A stretch of 22,943 bases of DNA from Basidiobolus ranarum (GCA_040143965.1 JASJQH010000176.1:1-22943), one strand, 5' to 3'. Shown: positions 1-10,193, counted from the first letter of the stretch. A program made the numbers and translations. The notes: generated from the letters alone by a model not told the origin.

Positions 1-442
1 ATTACTGCTATGAAGTCAGTCATTGCCGAGTGCAACTAAACCCCTTGTCAAGGATCATGATTGTAATGCTGATCACTTGAATTATACATATATATATATA
101 CGAGAATTATTGCGTACATAAAAATACCAATGCTTAGAAATTATAGTTATTGATAGTCAATTAATACTCATGAATTGAATAAAAATCATTTCTTAACTAC
201 ATCAGATTTGTTATTCAATTTCAATGAAAAAAGTATAAAATGTTTAGGAAAGTATTAATGAAAATTTTGGGTTAAATGAAATATCTCGTATTTCTATGTT
301 TAATGGTTACAAAAGTTTATGGAGAATATTAGGTCAAAGGAAAAACATTAAACAACTAGTAGGGGTAATTCTACATTATAGACAACAATATACAGGTGAA
401 TATGGTTTTGATCAAAAGTGACAATCTAGTTTGCTATTATAT
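1..442. other. AT-rich 3' flank; possible last codons of an off-window gene
   Basis: No gene can be supported here. The first 39 bases read in one plus-strand frame as a short peptide ending ITAMKSVIAECN and a TAA. This could be the tail of a gene lying to the left, but it is too short to judge. Just after it, CCTTGTCAAGG at about 45-55 is a small near-palindrome, and a (TA)n run sits at about 88-100. The rest is AT-rich downstream sequence of the minus-strand membrane-protein gene that ends at 443. Confidence 0.3.
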
Positions 443-1365
443 TTAAACTATTGAAGTCATGGAAGCAAGATTTGGGCCTTCATGTTCAGCCAATTCAGGT
501 TTAAACTTCTTGCCTATGCGATCCCGTAATTTGTGTATGTACAGCATTGTAGCGAATACGACTATAAAGAACAAAGCTACTCCCAAATAAATCAAAACAA
601 CATATCCAGGTTTCCTTGCATACCAATCCAGGAACCCATAAACAAAGTAATCATTTCTTCAAAATAGAGGTTAATATCGAGATAATGGTAGAAAAAAGAA
701 CAAAGAACACTTACATTGCATAATTTAAAAATGCCAAACACATATATAGAATAGGGAATAGCAGAACAAATGGTAGATAAATCCATTCCAATGTCCACCT
801 CCCTAACGCAACTTCAATGATCATGAAAAAGAAGTCACTGCCGTGTATTGAGCCATTGATCCATATCAGCAAATTACTCCGATTTGAGGGAGTAAATATC
901 AGAGTCCAATACACTATCGGAACCACTACATGGAATACGACCACTGTCTGGTAAAGTAACCAGTATACGAAACGAAAGAATGGTGAGCGGGCTATCCATG
1001 ACGAATGCAGGAATTTCATTGAATCATTATAATACGATATCGAATGGTAACTTGACACCTACACAAAATTCACTTTTAAATTTACTTTCATCGAAATAAC
1101 GACTAGAGACAATGCTTACCATAAAGTACGCAATCAGGCCCAGGAAAGATAAGTCAGTGAAATAAACAAAGAACCCCTCCCAAATATTATCAATATTAAC
1201 GATGATGTTCGCAATTGCCACAGTTAAGGTGTATATCACGGTGATTACTCTGGTGAACATCAATACGTAGGAAGGAACAAAATTGGACGTGACTGGGACA
1301 GTTATATCCAGACCATCTAACCCAAGTCTTGTGTAGAATGATGTACGTCGCGCTTGATAATCCAT
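443..1365 (-). CDS. Rolling stone/FAR-17a-like multi-pass membrane protein (3 exons, 267 aa)
   Basis: Exons run 1365-1120, 1058-715 and 656-443 on the minus strand. The introns (61 and 58 bp) have GTAAGC and GTAAGT donors and TAG/AAG acceptors, and the frame is open through to a TAA. About six hydrophobic segments are visible: residues 30-55, 64-85, 112-136, 155-170, 174-196 and 216-237. Family-like features are the N-terminal GLDGLDIT..PVTSN stretch, YFTDLSFLG near residue 68, the NGSIHG motif with His153 in a membrane segment, and VYGFLDW near residue 203 followed by a last helix and a basic tail (HKLRDRIGKKFK). This layout resembles rolling stone and FAR-17a/AIG1 (ADTRP-like) proteins. Some members of that wider group are threonine-type hydrolases, but the substrate here cannot be told from sequence. 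A TATATA-like site lies about 220 bp upstream. The gene model is firm; the family call is moderately sure. Confidence 0.72.
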
Positions 1366-1775
1366 GGTTTAAATTGGGTTTACTATTTCCACAGATATTC
1401 GAGGAATGGAATGATATGGAGAATGATGGATAGATTTAAGCTGAACAGAAACCAAGGGAACAAAATAATTTAGGAAAGTGCAGTGATTTTTACTCTCAAA
1501 TCCTCCAAAAGAATATATAGAATATTCGCAAAGACAATAGAGTGTAAAAATCCCTCGGGGTCGCAATCGATATACGCCTGGTATATAAAGGCTATAGGGA
1601 TTATTAAACTGAAACCAACAAACACTCATCGTTAGCAACTAACAACATTCACCGACCACATGCTACGATATGAGATCGGAGGATTATGTATCAACATTCT
1701 TTTTACTCTTTATTTTAGTGGTATTACGATTAATCATTTCAAACCTCAGAACCCAAAAGCTGCTCTAAAATTTAC
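1366..1775. other. Spacer between two minus-strand genes
   Basis: This 410 bp holds the promoter and 5' leader of the membrane-protein gene and the 3' end of the secreted-protein gene. An 89-codon open frame on the minus strand (1369-1638) has no family features or splice continuity and is taken as chance. A TATATAC element on the minus strand lies at about 1581-1588. Nothing else is seen. Confidence 0.4.
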
Positions 1776-2402
1776 TTAATCAAAAGTCTTGAGGAGTTTA
1801 ATAATTTGTGAAGTCCACTTATTATAGCAATCTTCGTTACACATATCTGCTACTCTTCCATGCAAATCATGTAAGAGTGGCTTCAGTTTAGCCCCAACAT
1901 CGACCTGAGAGCCACTTAATCTATTAGTAATAGTATTACGAATTGATTTATGAAAAGCGCGACCAGGCTCAGTATCTTTTTGGATTTGCTCTACTACACC
2001 AGCATTGGCGAGCTGAAGAGCATCATCTATAAAGTAAATGACAGAGCCAGGTGAGCCACAAAGGGAAGAGCAGTTATAGTTGGGACAACCCTCAATATCT
2101 TGCGGGCAAGGACCACGGTACTTGGTGAAAACCTGTCGATCTACAGCCTTGGGCAATCTGTTTAAAAGAGTGGTCTGTAAATCAGCAATGTTTTGCTCAA
2201 TATCATGTTTCAGTTCTGGAACATTCTGAATCTCAACCATGAATGTAGTTTTGATATCCTCGGTTAAAACCGCTATGTAGTTAGCAATAATAGGTGAGTA
2301 ATTATCAGCAAAAGCTTTGTTGATTCCATTTCTACAATCCATCTCGCATGCACTACCTACAAGAGCACTACCAAGAATTAATAGGATGTTATTGAGACGC
2401 AT
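1776..2402 (-). CDS. Secreted protein with eight cysteines, family unknown (208 aa)
   Basis: Single exon, from ATG at 2402 to TAA at 1776-1778. Residues 1-18 are a clear signal peptide (hydrophobic core ILLILGSALVG, small residues before Cys19). The mature protein is about 190 aa, rich in predicted helix, with exactly eight cysteines. Two are a CxxxC pair at the N-terminus (C19, C23), four form a central cluster (C99, C106, C111, C115), and two are a CxxxC pair near the C-terminus (C188, C192). This suggests four disulfides, with the end pairs possibly stapling helices. There is no catalytic motif, transmembrane segment or GPI signal. A TATAAAT box lies 50-55 bp upstream of the ATG, so the start is well placed. 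I do not recognise the family. A secreted effector-like or cell-surface structural role is possible but unproven. Confidence 0.8.
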   Translation of the reverse strand: MRLNNILLILGSALVGSACEMDCRNGINKAFADNYSPIIANYIAVLTEDIKTTFMVEIQNVPELKHDIEQNIADLQTTLLNRLPKAVDRQVFTKYRGPCPQDIEGCPNYNCSSLCGSPGSVIYFIDDALQLANAGVVEQIQKDTEPGRAFHKSIRNTITNRLSGSQVDVGAKLKPLLHDLHGRVADMCNEDCYNKWTSQIIKLLKTFD

Positions 2403-3757
2403 TTAGTGATCGGAAATTTTAGTGAACAAAAACATCTGTGGGTTCAGGAAATTTATATCAAACTCAAGTGATAAAATATTCGCTGTTGTCCACGGCGCAA
2501 GATTATTTTGAGTAATTTCGGCATCTGCTGAATACAGGCTGAATATAGTCTTCATTAAATGTGGAAGGAAAGAAACCCACTCAATTGGACCTTGCCTGCT
2601 TTTAACATTTAATCTACAAAACGTGCGAAGTAATTAACCTTCCTTTTGTTGAGAATTTTGGCGTTCTTCATTTCATTTATGATGAAACAATAGCTCACTC
2701 GATGTTTATTTCGGATTTTAATTAATTTGGATTTCATTTGTGATATACCCATCAAAACTAGTATATGCTTGTCTCTATTGGAGACGAAAACTCAAATGCA
2801 ACAGCCATAGTCTAGTTGATGTATATCTGAACATTAAGCCTCAATTTTCAATAATTATGGGATATATGCTACTGTAAGATAGTTGTTAGTGTGGCTATCT
2901 TTGTTAATACAAACCAATATTCGCGCCAATAAATTTCTCCATTCCAGTATAACACCAAACATGGATCATATATTCTAGAATTTGGAGTTAGATTCCAGAT
3001 CCTGTTTATTCACTGAATTTTGAAAAATATCGATCTCTGGATACTCGGTATTTTTACTTTGGTCATCTATTTCTCCAAGATTGAGTTCATTGGATTGGAA
3101 ACCATCATTCCATTTTGGAAATCTAGATCAAATCTTTCTTACCACCCGTCAAACCTACCCACTACCAAGTGTACAGTGTCCAAGAATCAACAATACAGGG
3201 CCCATACTGGTCAATACAGGGTGCACGGATTGATGAAAGAGAAGAAAATCAAATGATTCTATAGAATGGCAAAAGATATCACCACCAATTATGATCTTCT
3301 CTCTACTCGAGGAACACAGGGCCACTCCCCAATGGATCATTTGTAGTACCAAATTTGGGGGGAAGGTTTTAGTCTCACCAGTGGCTGAGTAATTGCTAAT
3401 GATCTCACATCAGGTTTGTTACATAAGAAAAATTTCCCTTGTAAAACAACCAACAATTGGAATGAAAATCTGGATTGATTTAACGAATGAAGTAGTCGCA
3501 GTAATCAAGAAATTGTATTCGTAAGTAAGTGGGTTGGAATTTCGAAAGACCAATCTTGTGGAATAAATTTCTTTTAACGTATTTATTGACACAAACGCAT
3601 ATGTAATTATTATGTGTAAAATCGTTATCGAATCCCTAATATAGTCTATGAGGGTAAATTCAAAGGGTATTGTGGAGAATAGAGGATTGCAAGCGACGAT
3701 GATCGTTTAAGTAACAAAAGGAGGAGTGAAGATCTATACAACTTATATTATCTGCAA
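2403..3757. other. Long intergenic spacer (1.36 kb)
   Basis: No gene is supported. It must hold the promoter of the secreted-protein gene (left edge) and the 3' end of the threonine dehydrogenase gene (right edge). A 78-codon open frame at 3020-3256 starts with TTG and looks random. A 10 bp direct repeat (CAATACAGGG) occurs at 3191-3200 and 3212-3221. No tRNA-like fold or transposon end was seen. Confidence 0.4.
2452..2457 (-). promoter_or_regulatory. TATA box of the eight-cysteine secreted protein gene
   Basis: Read on the minus strand, TATAAA lies 49-55 bp upstream of the ATG at 2402. That spacing fits a core promoter with a short leader. Confidence 0.5.
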
Positions 3758-4954
3758 TTAAGCAGCAACTCGGGTGGCCTCTGGGACAACATACTGAGGA
3801 CGTAGTCTGGTCAGCATATCCTCTACCATACCGGCAGTGTCGAAGTCATGCTTCCAATTCCAGTCTTGACGGGCCTTGCTATCATCAAAGGAACGAGGCC
3901 AGGAATCAGCAATAGATTGACGGTAATCAGGAGCATAAGATATTTCAAAATCAGGAATATGAGTTTGAATAGCGGCAGCAATTTCGGCAGGGGTGAAGCT
4001 AACTGCAGCCATGTTGTAAGTACGTTGAGTTAATTGTTCTGAGGGAGCTTCCAACATGTTGACGGTTCCCCTTAAGCAATCGGGCAAGTACATCATGGGG
4101 AGGGCGGTGTTTTTAGACAAGAAGCATTGATATCTTCCAGTTTTCAAGGCTTCATGGAAAATTTCGACGGCATAGTCAGTAGTACCACCACCTGGTAAAG
4201 TATCAGCGCTGATAATACCAGGATATCTAACGGAACGGTAATCAACACCGTACTTCTCATGGTAATACTAAAAGGATATTAAGATGAAATTTAGTTTAAA
4301 TAAGCATTTGAAAGTTGCGAAACATTAATAATTACTAACCTCACCCATCAGCTCCATATGTACTTTTGTGATACCATAGATAGTGTTGGGTCTCATAATA
4401 GTTAAATCAGGAGTATTATCTTTGGGAGTGGAGGGACCAAAAACGCCAATAGTACTAGGGGAGAATATACGAAGACCGTGGATTTTGGCCAAGTCAAGGA
4501 CATTTTGGAAACCTGACACGTTAACAGCAAGTGCTTGGGATGGGTTCTTCTCACCAACAGCAGAGAGGATAGCAGAGAGATGAACGACCCAATCGATTTG
4601 GAAATCAACTACCAAACTTTCAAGTTGTTGATAATTGAGAACATCGGCATATACAAAGGGTCCGTAGCCAAGGTTTTGTTCTTTTGGTTTACGGATATCT
4701 GAGGCAATTACGTTTTCATCGCCATACTTCTCTCTCAGTATTCTGACTAAACCAGAACCGAGTTGTCCTAAAGAACCAGTGACAAGGATTCTTGGAGTGG
4801 GCGCAACTGCATTGCTTGTATGAACTTTACGGCGAAGACTGTGTGAAATCACCTGAGGAGAGTGATAGAAACGGGTGGCTCCAGAAATAGTGCTAGAGAT
4901 AGGCTTTAAAGAAAGCGGACGGATTAAAGATGGGATATTCTTGGCAAAAATCAT
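3758..4954 (-). CDS. TDH: L-threonine 3-dehydrogenase, mitochondrial (SDR/epimerase type, 374 aa)
   Basis: Catalyses NAD-dependent oxidation of L-threonine to 2-amino-3-oxobutyrate, which is then cleaved to glycine and acetyl-CoA. There are two exons, 4954-4340 and 4267-3758. The 72 bp intron (GTTAGT...TTTTAG) is phase 0 and falls after MELMGE. The first 50 residues are basic and Ser-rich without acids, a likely mitochondrial presequence. The extended SDR fold is plain: the Rossmann motif TGSLGQLG (G60, G63, G66), SDIRKP, the [11 protein letters not shown] loop, PSTIGVFGP with the catalytic Ser/Thr, and Y193xxxK197 (TIYGITK). Exon 2 adds [30 protein letters not shown] and [11 protein letters not shown], all hallmarks of animal and bacterial TDH. 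An in-frame extension upstream to 5056 exists, but starting at 4954 gives the usual family length and a normal presequence. The exact start is the only real doubt. Confidence 0.93.
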
Positions 4955-6632
4955 AGCGAACCACTTGAAACTAGGTGTAAAAAAAATTAAAAGAGAACCC
5001 ACTTGTATGTAAGTAGCGGACACTAGGGATCTTTTATAGCGGAAAGCATAGGTCAAGTGATAATCGGATTTAGATTGAAAATACCAACTTCCAATTTGTT
5101 ATTGATCTTTTAATGATTAACTCCGTGTCCGCGTGGCTTTCCTAACGTATCCATATCTTTTCCTTTTCTATATTGATTTGCTGAAAGTGACCAAGGGGAA
5201 GATTTACTACCGTCACAATCTCTTTCTGGTAATTACAGCCTTATCAATCAATCCGATGCCTCACAAACAATGATAGACTAAAAAGCCATGAATAACTACT
5301 CGTGAGAAGAACCGTGTACCCAGAAAGAGAGATTAAAGGCCGCGTAGAAAGACGAATTAGTATATAGAAAGGCGAATTAATATATAGAAAGGAGGATTAG
5401 TACACAACGTACTGTCCTTATTGTGGTTAAAGCAAATGTCACTCACCAACCAAAACCAAAGTGTAACATGTAGAAAATAGAGCACGATCTGGATTTGAAA
5501 TAGGGAACTTTTAGGAACTGATTATATAGATAAACTACTTTGATGAAGCGCTCCTGTCAAATTGGAGTTACTCAAATCATGGGAATATCTTTACTGGCTG
5601 GATTTATTATTTATTTTATTTGCCGCATACATACAATTTGCTACTATTTTATTTGCACTGTCACTCGTGAGAAACCATTGAAACCTGGATTTATTTTCCC
5701 AGGAGTTATTATTCCCCTATAATTCGCAAGTTCATCGATTTTCACCGAACCAATTCCGAATATCACCGATCAGGACCCAAAGGATCAGCCTTTAAGCGGC
5801 TTCTCCAAGACCGGATTTTAAACAATAAAATAAACCACATAGAATAAATAAGCAACAATACGTGATTATCAAACTGGATTGAGTTTAAAATAGCGCATTT
5901 ATTCTCAGCAATAACTGGAAGAAGGCCAGGAAGTCATCCACAAACAAAACATACTTTCTTAAGTGAGCTTTACTAGTCCTAGTCGTATACGACTCTAACG
6001 ATGCTGTTAGACTCAGACGTTCATTCTCTAGACTTGATCTCAATTGAACTGTTGTATAGGCTAAGTGTCACTATTTCCTAATGCAATCTTTCTTACGCAA
6101 ACATTACAACCAACTTGAAGAGATCTTCTTAAGAAAACACAGAATCTGCCAACTCTATATTAAATACGCATTCTGTGACTTGTTTCAATCGAACTTATGC
6201 AATAGTGAGCCGTGGGCTGACTGTGGATTTACACAAGACCGTCGTATAACTCAGACTATTCTTGGAGTTTCCGTATTTCCTCCACTCCCTACCATTGTGA
6301 GATTCATATTAATCATCGGTGTTAATTTAGAAGAGTAAAATTATCTATTTTTAACCATCGCCTATAAACATCACCCATAACCGGCTGGTACAGCTGAAGC
6401 GAGAATATTGTCAGATCTTTTCCATGAGTTGGTCAAATGGAGAAATTGATTGGAACATCATTGCTAGTGGTATTTCGATTATATATGACATCCATTTATA
6501 GTTTATATATATCTATGTTTATATTACACTACTTATTACACTACTCACCTGTGACTCTTGGCTAAGTAATTTTTTCTCAAGAGTTTCTATATAAATCCGA
6601 ACTAAGCCATTAGGAAGTCTCAAACTCGTGAA
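4955..6632. other. Gene-poor spacer between TDH and the CBM9-like pair
   Basis: About 1.7 kb with no convincing gene. It holds the divergent promoters of TDH (minus) and the first CBM9-like gene (plus). Two plus-strand open frames (5540-5722 with one hydrophobic stretch, and 6081-6338) show no family motif and no clean splice partners. A 3 x 20 bp tandem repeat is listed separately. TATA-like strings occur at about 6588-6598 (CTATATAAAT). Confidence 0.4.
5345..5404 (+). repeat. Tandem repeat, 3 x 20 bp
   Basis: Three adjacent 20 bp units, starting at 5345, 5365 and 5385. Each begins TAGAAAG and continues with a variant of GCGAATTAATATA. The first two differ at two positions; the third is more diverged at its end. 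It lies in noncoding DNA upstream of TDH. It could be replication slippage or a repeated protein-binding site. Confidence 0.75.
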
Positions 6633-6686
6633 TCATTTAAATAGTAAACAACACCTGCAAGCTTTGTATCTACCCTTTCGCTTGTC
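6633..6686 (+). promoter_or_regulatory. Conserved promoter block of the first CBM9-like gene
   Basis: TCATTTAAATAG (6633-6644), a TATA-like element, is followed by TTTGTATCT...GCTTGTC (6663-6686), ending 77 bp before the ATG. The same two strings in the same order precede the second CBM9-like gene (8619-8630 and 8689-8710). They are therefore likely functional core promoter parts or duplicated along with the gene. Confidence 0.5.
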
Positions 6687-6763
6687 AAAGCCTACATCTA
6701 ATTAGAAGTTGTGTTAATAGTTTTGTGAATTTTTCTTACCCTTACTTTGCTTTGTTCTCTCAA

Positions 6764-7989
6764 ATGAAATCTACCATTGCCCTATCATCCGCGCTATTGC
6801 TTGCCCTCGCATCTCCCACTATTGCTTGCGAGTGTGACATTCCGACTACTCAAAAGTATGTTTCCTATCGCGCCTCTAAACAAATAACTCTTGACGGTAA
6901 ATTGGATGATGAAGCTTGGGAAAAGATTCCTTGGACCAAGTACTTTGGAAATATTGAAGGTCCAGATGCTCCCTCCGCTCCTTCATTGATTAGCACTAGA
7001 ATCAAGATGATGTGGGATGATAAATATTATTACGTTGGAGCTGAGATGTATGAGCCTATCATTAGAGCCAGTACTACCAAGCCAGAAGTCGGCAAACGTA
7101 AGTGACCTGATTTATATCGGATGATGTATCTTATTGAATACTAATAATATTGTATCTTCTAGCCTTCGATGAAAACAGTATCAGCTTGTACCTTGACTAC
7201 GATCGTTCAAATCAAAATTATAAGGTGTTACAGATGAACGCTCTAGGTCTGTATAAATCTGTAATCCTCAATAAATCTCCTGCACAGAATGGTACCGAAA
7301 AACTATGGGATTTAGGATCTGACTTTCAGTACAAGATCTATGTCAATGGTAAAGTCAACGACCCTAGTTGGACCCCAGTGAAAGGAGGTTATTGGTCATT
7401 GGAATGGCAAATCCCGATAGACAAACTAAATAACAAAAATCTGGTGAAGCGAGGCCCAGACGATGTTCCGGCATATGCAAACATGCAGTACCTACGTACT
7501 GGTTATCCACCCACCAGCGTAGTGACACTACCACCGCAACCTCAGACAGATACTTCCTCTTTGTTCTTTGGAATTCCATTGGTTAACGTAAACGGCTTGT
7601 TGAGACGTCATAATGTCGGACCTAAATTCCAATTCACATGGACTCCTCAGTACTCTAATGATCCCAATAACCCCGAATTGTGGGGTAGTGTCATGTTTAG
7701 ACCGACTACCAATTCCTCCAAACCCTATGTTGAGGATCCTTCATACTATACTCGTTACGCCTTGACGCAGTTATACTACGGTCAGATGGCGTATGCACAA
7801 AAGCATCAAGGAAAATTCGCAGATTCTTATGCCGCACTTGGAATCGATTCGAAGGTGATTGGAAAATGCACACCCACACCTAAAATCAAGATATCCGAAA
7901 ATTGCACCACCTTCGAGGCATCCATCAAGTATCGCAAGCAAACTGGTTACATCAACCAAGAAAAATTGATCACTTTTATCAACAACTAA
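6764..7989 (+). CDS. Secreted CBM9/DOMON-like protein, copy 1 (386 aa)
   Basis: Two exons, 6764-7097 and 7163-7989. The 65 bp phase 1 intron has a GTAAGT donor, a TACTAAT branch site and CTAG. Residues 1-21 are a signal peptide (ALLLALASPTIA, then Cys-Glu-Cys). The mature part matches carbohydrate-binding module family 9-like (DOMON-like) domains: YRAS...ITLDGKLDDEAW, PWTKYFGNIEG, TRIKMMWDDKYYYVGAEMYEP, then LYLDYDRSNQNYKVLQMNALG, WDLGSDFQYK, WSLEWQIPI and, near the end of the domain, NDPNNPELWGSVMF. Bacterial relatives bind sugars or have no known ligand; here the role is inferred only as an extracellular glycan-binding or cell-wall protein. The C-terminal part has two cysteines (KCTPTP, NCTTF). 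No GPI signal or catalytic domain is fused. An upstream in-frame GTG is ignored because the ATG gives the signal peptide. It is the tandem paralogue of the gene at 8732. Confidence 0.85.
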
Positions 7990-8266
7990 ATCATATATCA
8001 CCATCTCCTTTTGTTGAATATCCATTAGCATCATCATTTTCTGATCCCAAGCTTTAAGCGTATTACAAAACCACTTTCTTCGTGTAACTAAAATCATTTC
8101 TAAGCAATATGGTGAGTTGTATAGGATGAGATAGTTTTATATAAATATCTATTGGTCTCCATAAATTACTCAAAACAAATGCGAGTGAAGTAGCCATGTA
8201 TCGAATGCAAGTATTTTTCAAAAATGACTCATTTTCGAGTTGACTAATTAATGATAAATAGAGAAG
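7990..8266. other. 3' flank of CBM9-like copy 1
   Basis: Noncoding spacer with the presumed terminator region of the upstream gene. A minus-strand open frame that runs from here back into the gene (8097-7771) is antisense shadow. Nothing else is supported. Confidence 0.35.
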
Positions 8267-8686
8267 TTATTCACCACGATGATGATGATGATGATGATGA
8301 TGGTCAGTAGTTGTATCACCATTTCTCCACATCTTTGATTGGTTTTCATCGAGCTTTTCTTCAACTGCAGTCACTTGTAATTCCCTTACTAAAGGTCAAT
8401 CCTCAGTACAGAGTGGGATACATTGCAGAGTAAAATTCAATGTGTGATTTGCCATTTCGATGCAGACCTTCCCATTGTGCATCCAATCGGTTATTTTAAC
8501 ACTGTGCACGATGTTGTTACTTTGGTAACATTTTACCACAGATTCGGCCATCTAGAGTCGGAGAGATGATAAAGGCCAACGGGAATAATTATGTTGGTAC
8601 GTGATATCCAAACGAACTTCATTTAAATAGCTGTTTCAACAGTTCTGGTGAAATTCGACAGTCAGCACTCCTTCATCACCCGACGT
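8267..8686 (-). pseudogene. Possible decayed small secreted-type gene with His8 tail
   Basis: One minus-strand frame runs from at least 8686 to a TAA at 8267-8269 and is broken only by TGA (8638-8636), TAG (8554-8552) and TGA (8398-8396). At this base composition about nine stops would be expected by chance. Its peptide is protein-like: GDEGVLTVEFHQNC, then VRLDITYQ, then a block from Met at 8551 with four cysteines and two N-glycosylation sites (NHT, NFT). After the last stop it continues VRELQVTAVEEKLDENQSK, then TTTD, eight His and RGE. CTCTAG directly before the Met could instead be a splice acceptor, so part of the breakage may be intron. No family is recognised. It overlaps the promoter of the second CBM9-like gene on the other strand. 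It may be a relic left when the CBM9-like genes duplicated, or chance. Confidence 0.3.
8278..8301 (+). repeat. (GAT)8 microsatellite
   Basis: Eight perfect GAT units. On the minus strand they read as eight consecutive His codons at the end of the decayed frame described next, so the repeat may have grown inside a coding tail. Confidence 0.9.
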
Positions 8687-8710
8687 AGTTTGTATCTTTT
8701 CTAGCTTGTC
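8619..8710 (+). promoter_or_regulatory. Conserved promoter block of the second CBM9-like gene
   Basis: TCATTTAAATAG (8619-8630) and TTTGTATCT...GCTTGTC (8689-8710) repeat the strings found upstream of copy 1. The spacing between them is wider (70 versus 30 bp, start to start). The block ends 21 bp before the ATG at 8732. Confidence 0.5.
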
Positions 8711-8731
8711 TACGTATTTATTCGGTCAACT

Positions 8732-9958
8732 ATGGAATTGACTATTAGCTTGTTTTTCTTATTTATTTCGAGTACTTTGGCATATAACTGTGATATTCCT
8801 ACCTCTAAAACTCATGTATCATATCGTGCCTCTCAGCCCATCATTCTAGATGGACTATTGGGTGACGAAGCATGGAGCAAGGTTCCTTGGACAGATTACT
8901 TTGGAAATATTCAAGGGTCCAATGGGCCCGCACCTCCATCATCTATCAACACTCGAGTGAAGATGATGTGGGATGATAAGTATCTTTATATTGGCGCGGT
9001 TATGCATGAACCAGTCATTAGAGCTAATACCGAAAAGCCAGTAGTTGGTGAACGTAAGTACTTGATGCTGTAAATAACCAATGGAATATTAATCTAATCA
9101 AATACTATTCATTTATGCCTTCAAATAGCTTATCTAGACAATGATTTTCGTCTCTATTTGGATTATGACCGTTCCAACCAAAATTATAAGGTATTGCAAA
9201 TGAACGCACTTGGCCTCTACAAATCAGTAATATTGGATAAATCTCCCCATCAAAATGGCACTGAACGACCATGGGACTTGGGTGATGACTTCAAGTATAA
9301 AATTTACGTGCATGGGTCAGTAAATGACCCCAATTGGGAACCAGTGGAGGGTGGATTCTGGTCTTTGGAGTGGCAAATTCCCATAGCTAAATTAAATTCT
9401 AAAACATATCATAAACGAGGAAGTCCAGGGATTCCATCTTATATGAACTTTCAATTCCTTAGAACTGGATTTCCCCGTAAAAGTGTAGTGAATTTAGCGA
9501 CACAGTCTACTACGAACACCTCCCCTGCTTACTTTCTCTTCGGGGTTAATCCCAATAATACAAGTCAGATTCTTCAAAAACGACACAACAAGAGATACCA
9601 ACTCTCCTGGACTCCACAGTATTCAGATGATCCCAATAACCCAGAACTATGGGGAAGCATAATGTTTAGAGATACCACAGATACTCATCAGTCATATATC
9701 AAGGATCCGAGTGCTAGTACAAGATTCGCCTTGATGCAAATCTATTACGCCGAAGTAGAATATTCCAAGAAGCAACACGGCAAGTTTACCAATGCCTATG
9801 ATAAGTTAGACTTAAATTCCACTGTGATAGGCCATTGCACTCCCATTCCGAAGATCAAGGTCTCTCATGAATGTATGGAGTTTGAGGCCAGTGTGAAATT
9901 TGGTAAGCAAACCGGTCACATCAATCAAGATAAACAGCTGTATTTCACTAATCATTAG
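8732..9958 (+). CDS. Secreted CBM9/DOMON-like protein, copy 2 (383 aa)
   Basis: Exons 8732-9053 and 9129-9958. The 75 bp intron has a GTAAGT donor and AATAG acceptor and sits at the same codon and phase as in copy 1. Residues 1-17 are a signal peptide (ISLFFLFISSTLA). By eye about two thirds of residues match copy 1, with long identical blocks around YDRSNQNYKVLQMNALGLYK, SLEWQIPI and DPNNPELWGS. The N-terminal Cys-x-Cys of copy 1 is reduced to one cysteine (YNCDIP). The middle segment after FLRTG is the most diverged, and an extra FLFGVNPNN stretch changes that loop. The C-terminal cysteines (HCTPIP, ECMEF) are kept. The function is the same inference as for copy 1; the diverged loop may alter ligand choice. 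Both copies look intact. Confidence 0.85.
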
Positions 9959-10193
9959 ATCTCACACCCTCATACCCTCACGCCCTCACCTATTTATAAA
10001 TAGAATTCTGTTGAAGATATTTATTCATACTTGATTATATGTGGATCCAGATATGCGGATCCTGAGGGGATAGAATTATAGCAGATTGAAAGATAATTTA
10101 TCGAAAAAAATCATGGTATTCTTGTAAATAAATTGGAGTTCTAGGTTATCAGGTGTTAATTTAGGGTTGATTTACGATTAGTTTAAAGTTAAA
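9959..10193. other. Convergent 3' spacer with short CCCTCA repeats
   Basis: 235 bp between the 3' ends of CBM9-like copy 2 (plus) and ASE1 (minus). It starts with three to four degenerate 8-9 bp units of CCCTCAYR (about 9966-9990). It also has two GGATCC sites 14 bp apart at about 10044-10061. No gene. Confidence 0.5.

Noticed and set aside
3020-3256. 78-codon plus-strand open frame
   Set aside because: It starts with TTG, has a mixed, low-quality peptide with no motif, and lies in AT-rich spacer. It is probably chance.
4955-5056. N-terminal extension of threonine dehydrogenase by 34 codons
   Set aside because: It would make the protein longer than the family and put a hydrophobic stretch before the presequence. 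The ATG at 4954 fits better.
5540-5722. 60-codon plus-strand frame with a hydrophobic stretch
   Set aside because: One possible membrane segment only, no family motif, and no splice partners found on either side.
6081-6338. 85-codon plus-strand frame
   Set aside because: The peptide shows no domain, signal peptide or repeat. It is consistent with a random open frame.
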